NCBI RefSeq assembly: GCF_000737515.1
Contig: NZ_CP006587.1
Location: 4,806,995 to 4,870,994, forward strand
Source: Hymenobacter sp. APR13
GTDB taxonomy: Bacteria; Bacteroidota; Bacteroidia; Cytophagales; Hymenobacteraceae
DNA length: 64,000 nt
Direction: 5' to 3'
In this document: piece after piece, positions 25,112-32,162 of the stretch
Numbering within the stretch: the first letter of the stretch is position 1
How the letters are laid out: each line of letters opens with the position of its first letter
The notes under the pieces: model-generated
What the model was told of the DNA's origin: nothing
What the model saw: the letters and a program-made list of their open reading frames with translations, nothing else
The model's database searches: none
Position numbers and translations under genes: made by a program

Positions 25112-25726
25112 ATGAAGATTGGCTACGCCCGCGTCTCCACCCGCGACCAGAATTTAGAATTGCAGCTCGACGCCCTGACCCAGGCCGGCTGCGAGCTTAT
25201 CTACCAGGAAAAAGCCTCCGGCGCCTTGGCCGCCCGGGTCGAACTCGATAAGCTCTTGCTGCAAGTGCGCCCGGGCGATACGGTCTACATCTACAAGCTC
25301 GACCGGCTGGGTCGCTCGCTTAAGCACCTGCTCGACCTGGTCGCGGACCTGCAGCGCCGCGACATCGGCTTGATTTCCCTGACCGACGCCATTAACACGT
25401 CGTCAGCCCAAGGCCGGCTCGTACTCAACCTGTTTGCCTCGCTCGCCGAGTTTGAGCGCGAGCTGATTCGCGAGCGCACCCTTGCCGGGCTGGCTGCGGC
25501 CCGTGCCCGGGGTCGAGTCGGCGGGCGCAAGCCGGGCCTTTCGGTAGAAGCCCAGCGCACGGCCCGCGCGGCCGAACTGCTCTACAAAGCCCGGGAGCTA
25601 AGCATCGACGACATGGCCCGCAGCCTGCGCATCTGCAAGGCCACCTTCTATAAGTACTTGCACCACCGCGGCGTGGCCCTGCACGCCCAGCCCTTGCCCA
25701 GTCCCGTGACCACCGACGCCGCGTGA
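25112..25726 (+). CDS. Serine recombinase (resolvase/invertase family)
   Basis: 204 residues. Catalytic domain with MKIGYARVSTRDQN (nucleophile Ser9, with Arg7), YIYKLDRLGRS with LGRS, and the E-helix LFASLAEFERELIRERT. A short C-terminal helix-turn-helix follows (LSIDDMARSLRICKATFYKYL), giving the compact Tn3-resolvase/Hin-like layout. Such enzymes resolve cointegrates or invert DNA at dyad sites. Three candidate sites precede the gene. No matching transposase or invertible segment is seen nearby. The next gene, a Fic protein, begins 55 nt downstream in the same direction, so they may be co-transcribed. Confidence 0.93.
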   Translation: MKIGYARVSTRDQNLELQLDALTQAGCELIYQEKASGALAARVELDKLLLQVRPGDTVYIYKLDRLGRSLKHLLDLVADLQRRDIGLISLTDAINTSSAQGRLVLNLFASLAEFERELIRERTLAGLAAARARGRVGGRKPGLSVEAQRTARAAELLYKARELSIDDMARSLRICKATFYKYLHHRGVALHAQPLPSPVTTDAA

Positions 25727-25747
25727 ACAAGGCGCAGGGACAGGGAC

Positions 25748-25794
25748 ATGCGGAGAATAGTGGGTATATTCACCGCAGATTATGCGGAGAATAG
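25748..25794. promoter_or_regulatory. Operator-like repeats over the Fic gene start
   Basis: ATGCGGAGAATAG occurs twice, at 25748 and 25782, 34 nt apart. The second copy also forms an inverted repeat with TATTCACCGCA at 25768-25778 (10 of 11 matches). The dyad covers the Fic start codon, suggesting repression at the translation start. Confidence 0.5.
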
Positions 25795-26900
25795 CGCCTT
25801 ATATTCATCAACGTCCGGACTGGCCGGCCTTTACGTGGGACCCGGCGGTCCTGGAGGCGCTGCTAGGCACCGTACGTCACCAGCAGGGGCGGCTGCTGGG
25901 GCGGCTCGAGGCCTTGGGTGTGGGCCTACGGGCCGAAGCCACGCTGCGTACGCTCACGCTCGACGTGCTCAAGTCGAGCGAAATCGAGGGCGAACTGCTG
26001 CCCCCGGCCTCGGTGCGTTCCTCCATCGCCTGGCGCCTGGGGCTCGAACAGGCCGCGCTGCCCCCCGCCGACCGGCGGGTGGAGGGCGTGGTGGCCATGC
26101 TGCTCGACGCCACCCAGCAGGCCGCCGCGCCGCTGACCGCGAACCGCCTGTTCGGCTGGCACGCGGCCTTGTTTCCCACAGGCTACAGCGGGCTGTACCC
26201 GCTGCAGGTGGGCGCGTGGCGCACCGGGCCCATGCAGGTCGTGTCCGGGCCGCTGGGCCGCGAACGGGTGCATTACGACGCGCCCGCCGCCGCAGAGCTC
26301 GACGCGCAGATGCAGCAGTTCCTGGCCTGGTTCAACGCCGACCAGGGCCTGGACCCCGTACTCAAAGCAGGGCTGGCCCATTTCTGGTTTGTGACGATTC
26401 ACCCCTTCGACGACGGCAACGGCCGCATCGCGCGGGCCATCGCCGATTTGCAGCTGGCCCGCGCCGACGGCACGGGCCAGCGCTGCTACAGCATGTCGGC
26501 GCAAATCCAGGCCGAGCGCCAAGCGTATTACGACCTGCTCGAAACCAGCCAGCGCGGGCCCTTGGACGTGACGCCCTGGCTGGACTGGTTCTTAGGCTGC
26601 CTGGGCCGGGCCCTGCAAGCCGCCGAGCAAACGCTGGGGCAAGTGCTGGCCAAGGCCCGCTTCTGGGAGCAGCACCGGGACGCGGCGTTCACGGCCCGGC
26701 AACGGCAGCTGCTCACGCGGCTGCTCGACGGCTTCGAGGGCAAGTTCACCACGGCCAAATGGGCGCGCATGGCCCACTGCTCCCAAGACACGGCCGGCCG
26801 CGACATCGCCGACCTGGTGGCCCAGGGCGTGCTGGTGCACGAAGGCGCCGGTGGGCGCAGCACCAGCTACCGCTTGGCGCCCGAACCCGATGCCCGATAA
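25782..26900 (+). CDS. Fic-family protein (class II, AMPylator-like) with C-terminal winged helix
   Basis: 372 residues. The N-terminal DUF4172-like part (MRRIAPYIHQRPDWPAFTWD) contains the class II inhibitory helix S65-S-E-I-E69-G70, matching (S/T)xxxE(G/N). The Fic core has the catalytic HPFDDGNGR at 207-215, followed by IARAIADLQLARADG. A C-terminal winged-helix-like region (FTTAKWARMAHCSQDTAGRDIADLVAQGVL, then GRSTSYRL) probably binds DNA. Class II Fic enzymes transfer AMP to target proteins once the inhibitory glutamate is displaced, and often act as toxins or regulators. All key residues are present. Its start codon lies inside an inverted repeat, consistent with autoregulation through the C-terminal domain (inference). 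Confidence 0.92.
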   Translation: MRRIAPYIHQRPDWPAFTWDPAVLEALLGTVRHQQGRLLGRLEALGVGLRAEATLRTLTLDVLKSSEIEGELLPPASVRSSIAWRLGLEQAALPPADRRVEGVVAMLLDATQQAAAPLTANRLFGWHAALFPTGYSGLYPLQVGAWRTGPMQVVSGPLGRERVHYDAPAAAELDAQMQQFLAWFNADQGLDPVLKAGLAHFWFVTIHPFDDGNGRIARAIADLQLARADGTGQRCYSMSAQIQAERQAYYDLLETSQRGPLDVTPWLDWFLGCLGRALQAAEQTLGQVLAKARFWEQHRDAAFTARQRQLLTRLLDGFEGKFTTAKWARMAHCSQDTAGRDIADLVAQGVLVHEGAGGRSTSYRLAPEPDAR

Positions 26901-27331
26901 GTCACCTGCCGACGGGGCAAGCGCGAAAGGGCTCACGAGGGGCTCACAGCACCGATACACCGAGCCTTAAACCGCGCTCCCTGGCTTCTAAATACACATT
27001 TCGCGGTAAAGCAATGGGTTCACGGCATTGCGAAATCACTTATCCAGAAAGTCCGTTTGGTGAAACGAGCCTTATTGCAGACACAAACCTGACAGACTCT
27101 TGGCTTGATACAGGTCCAAGATAGAGTCGCCCTCCATCTTGATCAGCAGACCCTTGCCGTCCCAGTCAATACCGACCGAATGAAGGTACCCCACCGTGGC
27201 CATAGGGACGGGGTATTGCGCAAGTTCTTCCTTTATTGAGGCCGAAACAACCAGCTGAGCCCGCGTAAACACCCGGGCCTTATATTGCAGTGCACATTAA
27301 CGTTATATCTACGTTCTTTTTTATCCTGCTC
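26901..27331. other. Spacer with one weak minus-strand frame
   Basis: 431 bases. A 66-codon minus frame (27072-27272, GTG start) reads LAQYPVPMATVGYLHSVGID and so on. Its composition is protein-like, but it has no family match and may be a remnant. The right end must hold the promoter of the RCC1 gene. Confidence 0.4.
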
Positions 27332-29789
27332 ATGGTACGTTTTACCTCCTTATCCCAGGCCGGTTCCCCCGGTCTTCTCCACCAACTCCTGATGTGGATC
27401 TGCCTGCTGGGCATAAACCTGGGCACGGCCCACGGCCAGCGTTTGGCGGCCGGGGGAGAGTATTCAGTTTCCATTCGCCCCGACGGCACGCTGTGGGCCT
27501 CTGGCAGCAACTTCGTGGGCCAGCTCGGTGATGGCACCCGCGTGAACCAACCGATTCCGGTGCAAATCGGCACGGCCAACACCTGGGAGCGGGTAGCAGC
27601 CAGCCAAACCGGCCACACGGCGGCTATCCGGACGGATGGCACACTCTGGACCTGGGGGTACAACTCGGCCGGCGAGCTCGGCCACGGCCCCGGTAACAAC
27701 CGCCTTACGCCGACCCGAGTCGGCACAGATACCTGGCGGCGGGTGGCCGTTGGGGTCAGGCATACGGTAGCTGTGCGCTCCGACGGTACGCTCTGGGCCT
27801 GGGGAGAGAACTCCCGGGGCCAGCTTGGCGACGGCACGGTCACCGACCGGGCATTGCCTCAGCAAATTGGAACGGCCACCACGTGGAGCAATGTGGCCGC
27901 AGGCGCCTTTTTCTCGGTGGGCCTGCGCACCGACGGCACCCTGTGGGCCTGGGGTGACAACTTCCAGGGCCAGCTCGGCTCCGGCACCCAGACTTCCCGG
28001 AATACCCCGGTCCAGGTGGGCACGGCTACAAACTGGCAAAGCGTCGCAGTAGGGGGCTTTCATACCGTGGCCGTGCGCACCGACGGTACGCTCTGGGCCT
28101 GGGGCAGCAATTTCCGGGGTCAGCTCGGCGACGGTACCCCCACCAACCAGAATACCCCTACTCAAATTGGTACGGCTACGAACTGGCAACGCGTGGCCGC
28201 CGGTACCAACCACACACTTGCGGTGCGTACCGACGGCACCCTGTGGGCCTGGGGCGATAACGCCAACGGCCAGCTCGGCGACGGCACCACGAGCAACCGG
28301 CTGACGCCGGTGCAGGTGGGCACCCTGGCCACCTGGCGGGAGATTGCCGGGGGCAGCACCCACACCGTCGCTACCCGTACCGACGAGTCGCTTTGGGCCT
28401 GGGGCAGCAACGGCAGCGGCCAGGTGGGCAGCCTGACTCTGGCCACGGCCCGGGTGCGGCAGCCCGAACAGCTCGGCACGGACACGAACTGGCAGCAGGC
28501 AGCCGTGGGCAACACCCACACGGTGGCGGTGCGCACCAACGGCACGCTGTGGGCCTGGGGTGAAAATGCGTTCGGCCAGCTCGGCGACGGCACCACCACC
28601 GCGCGCAATGTGCCGATCCAGATTGGCACGGCCACGGACTGGCGCAGCGTGGCGGCCGGCTTCAACCATACCCTCGCGGTGCGTGCCGACGGCACGCTGT
28701 GGGCCTGGGGCGACAACGCCGGCAGCCAGCTCGGCGACGGCACCACCACCACCCGCCTGGCTCCAGTGCAAATTGGCACGGCCACGAACTGGCAGCGCGT
28801 GGTTACGGCCAACTCCTGGACGCTTGCGGTGCGTACCGACGGCACGCTCTGGGCCTGGGGCTCGGGCGTTACTGGCTTTGGCACATTGTCCGGCTCGTAT
28901 CGTCCCATCCCGACTCAGATCGGCACCGACACGAACTGGCGATGGATAGCCATGGACGGCGGGCGCGCGGCGGGCGTGCGCACCGACGGCACGCTCTGGG
29001 TGTGGGGCAAGGAACTTCGGTGGCTGGCTCGGCGACGGCACGACCACCGACCAGCTTGCGCCGGTGCAGCTTGGTACGGCTACAACCTGGCAGGAAGTTG
29101 TTTTCGGTGAGCGGCACGGTTCTGCTGTGCGCACCGACGGCACGCTATGGGGCTGGGGTGACAGCTCTTTCGGCCAGGTGGGCGATGGCAACACCACTTC
29201 CCGCCCGACGCCAATACAGGTAGGCCCGGCCGCCGGGTGGCGCAGCGTGACTGCCGCTGCACTTCACACGCTGGCCCTGCGCACCGACGGCACCCTCTGG
29301 GGCTGGGGTGCCAACTCCGGCAACCAGCTCGGCGACGGGACCTCCGACAGCCGCTATGCCCCCGTGCAAATCGGCACGGCCACGAGCTGGCAGCAGGTTA
29401 GCACCGGTACGACCCACACCGTGGGCATCCGCACCAACGGCACGCTCTGGGTGTGGGGCGATAATGAGCAGGGCCAGCTCGGCAATGGCCAGCCCTACAG
29501 CACCTCCGTGCCCGTGGTGGTCACAAGTGGTTCCGGTCCGCTGTCGGCGCGTGGGGCCCGCGGAGCTGCCGGCTCGTTGGTTCTGGTCCCCAACCCGGCC
29601 CGCGACATGGTTGCCCTCCCCGGGCTGGGACCCAATACCCTGCTGCGCCTGCTCGATGCCCAAGGCCGGCTGGTGCGCACCGGCGGCGGCGCGCGCTTGT
29701 CGCTGGCAGGCCTGACGCCCGGTCTGTATTTGCTGCAAGCCACCGTGCCCGGCCAGCCAGCTCGAACGGCCCGCCTTCTGGTCGAGTAA
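27332..29789 (+). pseudogene. RCC1-repeat T9SS cargo protein gene with a frameshift
   Basis: Starts at ATG 27332 with a signal peptide (LLMWICLLGINLGTAHGQ). It then carries about fourteen RCC1-type repeats of some 50 residues, each with a DGTLWAWG-N--GQLGDGT core. After about 28990 the frame breaks: WVWGKELRWLARRR should read WVWG-NFGGWLGDGTTTD, and one extra base near 29010-29020 explains it. The second frame continues with three more repeats and ends in a type A sorting domain (LVLVPNPARDMVALPG to LLVE). RCC1 repeats form seven-bladed propellers, so the protein would hold two. Without the correct frame the product loses its secretion tail. A GTG at 27290 is an alternative start. The repeats are nearly identical at DNA level, so slippage or assembly error is plausible. 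Confidence 0.8.
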
Positions 29790-29865
29790 GTCCTCGTCTG
29801 GCGACGTCTGGCTGCCGCTCGTGAAACAGGTGCTTCTGTTACTCTAAGCAACTATATATTCCCCG

Positions 29866-31857
29866 ATGGCAATCCCTGTTCATTACAGAATCAGCCGCTC
29901 CCTCAGGTACGGCCTGGCGTTCCTTATCCTGTGCTGTTGGCTGCTGATGGGACATCGCGCCGCAGCGCAGAGCTGGGAGCTGCTGGCTCGTACGCGGGGA
30001 GTGCAGCACACGGGTATCATTGCCTCGGCTGTCACCGCCAACCAGGATATGGTTGTAATCGGCAGCTACATCAGCTCGATGCAGTTACAGCCGGCAGCCT
30101 CCTGGACATCGGCCACCACCTACAACAATGGCTTCGTGGCCCGGCTGGCAGCTGACGGCCGCAGCTGGCGCTGGGTGGCCGACATTACCAGTACGCTTGG
30201 GGCAGGTGCCACCATGGTAACCATACTGCCCGATGGGGATGTGCTGATAGCGGGCACGCTGGCAGGAGGGGCCCAGTTCGGACCGTTCAGCTCGGGCGTC
30301 GTCAATGCGGCGTATGAAGGCTTTGTGGCACGCCTCGATGGCGCTACCGGCCAATGGCGCTGGTTGGCCCGCCTCACCACTCCCTATGCAGGCTACAGCC
30401 TGGTGCGGCCCGGCGGCCTGACCTTGCGTGCCACCGGCGAAGCCGTGGTGGTCGGCACCTTTAGCGGAACGATGCAACTTGGCAGCCTGTCACCCCTTAG
30501 CTCGTTGCCCCCTGGCTCGCTGGTGCAAAACTGGAATTTGTTCGTAGCCCGTCTGGACTTAACGACCGGGCAGTGGCTGCAGGCCTTCAGCGCGGGTGGG
30601 GCCGGCTCCGACGCCGCCTCGGGCGTGGTGGCGCTGCCGGACGGCGACATTGCGCTGGCCGGCGCTCTGCAGGCACCCTATACGCTCAGTGGTCTGCCGC
30701 CGCAGACGGGTACGACCGGGCGGCAGGCGTTCGTAGGTCGCCTCAACCCTGAAAGTGGCACGTGGCGCTGGATGCAGGCGATACAGCAAGCCAGTTGGGC
30801 CGAAGCCCAGCATCTCATTGCGCTGCCCAACGGCAATCTGGCCGTGAGCGGGCGCTACCAGGGAACCGCTCAGGTGGGAGCCATAGCTTTACCCGACGGC
30901 CCTGGCTCAACCAGCACGTTTGTGGCGTGCCTCACGGCCGGCCAAGGACAGTGGCTGTGGGCTGCCGCCGGGGCCGGCACCAGCCGCCCGACGGGTCCCG
31001 GCGGGCTGTGCGCTACCCCCGCTGGCAACGTCGTCGTCTCAGCCAGCTACTCGGGGCCGGGCCGGTTCGGCACTTTGCCCCCCGTTCCCAGCGTGAGCCA
31101 GGAAGGACCGGATATTTTTGTGGGCGAGTTGGCTGGCACAACGGGCCGCTGGAACTGGGTCACCCTGGCCGGGGGCGACGGCGGCACGGTGCGCAACACG
31201 TACCCCTTCGCGGGGGATGACTTTGCCGGGTCGGTGCAGGCATTGTCCAATCAGCAGCTGCTCGTCAGCGGCACACTCAGCAACCAGGCCCGCCTGGGAA
31301 ACGACCCGACGACTCTGACATCGGCCCTAAGCGACGGCTTCGTAGCCCGCCTGACCGTGCCAGCGCCCTGCACCAATGGGGCGCCCCCGGCAGAGCTGCG
31401 CGTGGTAGCCAGCCCGGCTGCCTGTTGGGACGGCCGGCTGTTACGGGTCGCCGGCGTACCCCGCGGCAGTACCCTGACCTGGAGCACAGGCTCGACGGCC
31501 GACAGCCTGCTCATCACTGCCCCGGGCACCTACTCGCTCACGGTCAGGACGCTGACCGGCTGCGACTACCAGTTGGCCAGCACTGTCACAGCAAATGAGC
31601 TACGCCCCAGTATCCCGCCGAATATCATCACTCCCAACGGTGACCAGCTCAACGACGAGTGGGTGATTCCGAATTTGGCCGACAACACCCATGCCTCGTT
31701 TTACAATCGATGGGGCCGGCTGGTATATGAAACGCCCGCCTACAACAACCGATGGGCCGCTGACGGCCTGGCGGCGGGCGTTTACTACTACGTGTTGCGC
31801 CGGCCAGGCAAGTGCCCGGCTGCCTCGCTCAATGGCTGGATAGAAGTCGTGCGCTAG
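29866..31857 (+). CDS. T9SS type-B cargo protein with beta-propeller-like repeats
   Basis: 663 residues. Signal peptide MAIPVHYRISRSLRYGLAFL to AAAQ, then about seven repeats of 70-80 residues with the pattern GFVARL---T/G-W-W and LP-G-----G. These resemble the SBBP/PQQ-type beta-propeller repeats of extracellular Bacteroidota proteins. A short Ig-like segment (LRVAGVPRGSTLTWSTGSTA) follows. The last 75 residues are the gliding-motility-associated C-terminal domain (type B sorting signal): PNIITPNGDQLNDEWVIPNL, FYNRWGRLVYE and AAGVYYYVLRR. Type B cargo is usually retained on the surface with a PorP/SprF-like partner, which is not seen in the window. It follows the RCC1 gene by 76 nt in the same orientation. 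Confidence 0.88.
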   Translation: MAIPVHYRISRSLRYGLAFLILCCWLLMGHRAAAQSWELLARTRGVQHTGIIASAVTANQDMVVIGSYISSMQLQPAASWTSATTYNNGFVARLAADGRSWRWVADITSTLGAGATMVTILPDGDVLIAGTLAGGAQFGPFSSGVVNAAYEGFVARLDGATGQWRWLARLTTPYAGYSLVRPGGLTLRATGEAVVVGTFSGTMQLGSLSPLSSLPPGSLVQNWNLFVARLDLTTGQWLQAFSAGGAGSDAASGVVALPDGDIALAGALQAPYTLSGLPPQTGTTGRQAFVGRLNPESGTWRWMQAIQQASWAEAQHLIALPNGNLAVSGRYQGTAQVGAIALPDGPGSTSTFVACLTAGQGQWLWAAAGAGTSRPTGPGGLCATPAGNVVVSASYSGPGRFGTLPPVPSVSQEGPDIFVGELAGTTGRWNWVTLAGGDGGTVRNTYPFAGDDFAGSVQALSNQQLLVSGTLSNQARLGNDPTTLTSALSDGFVARLTVPAPCTNGAPPAELRVVASPAACWDGRLLRVAGVPRGSTLTWSTGSTADSLLITAPGTYSLTVRTLTGCDYQLASTVTANELRPSIPPNIITPNGDQLNDEWVIPNLADNTHASFYNRWGRLVYETPAYNNRWAADGLAAGVYYYVLRRPGKCPAASLNGWIEVVR

Positions 31858-31905
31858 CCGGCGGCAGGGGCAGCGCAGGGGCAAGCCCGCTGCCCCTGCC
31901 GCCGG
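31858..31905 (+). terminator. 18-bp perfect hairpin directly after the type-B cargo gene
   Basis: CCGGCGGCAGGGGCAGCG at 31858-31875 pairs exactly with its reverse complement at 31888-31905 around a 12-nt loop, immediately after the stop codon. There is no T tract, so it is either an intrinsic terminator of weak type or an mRNA-stabilising end. Confidence 0.6.
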
Positions 31906-32093
31906 TGCAGGACCCGCTAGAAAGCGTCAGCGCAGGGTGTTGCCGGGCCTCCTCCCGCGAGCGGGCGGGCTACCGTCTCAGGTGTGTCTGCCTGAGGATG
32001 CCGTTGAGGCGCCCGGCCCCGGGGTGTTCGGGCCGGAGTTTCTGGTCGTGCTCACCTGCACGCGCGGCGCCTAAAACGGCGCCAGGCACTGCT

Positions 32094-32152
32094 GGCTTAG
32101 GCCCGGAGCATGAGCGTATGGTAGCGCTCTGCTCCGGGCCGAAGCCGTTTTT
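32094..32152 (+). terminator. Terminator between convergent genes
   Basis: GGCTTAGGCCCGGAGCA (32094-32110) pairs with TGCTCCGGGCCGAAGCC (32130-32146) with one mismatch, and is followed by GTTTTT on the plus strand. It lies between the plus-strand cargo gene and the minus-strand M1 peptidase gene. Confidence 0.65.
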
Positions 32153-32162
32153 ACACACCCGC

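Noticed and set aside
27464..29197. 577-codon minus-strand frame opposite the RCC1 gene
   Set aside because: It mirrors the RCC1 repeat periodicity and has no domain signature. It is a shadow of the real gene.
27332..29789. RCC1 DNA repeats as a CRISPR-like array
   Set aside because: Units are about 150 bp, coding and imperfect. No short palindromic repeat and spacer pattern.
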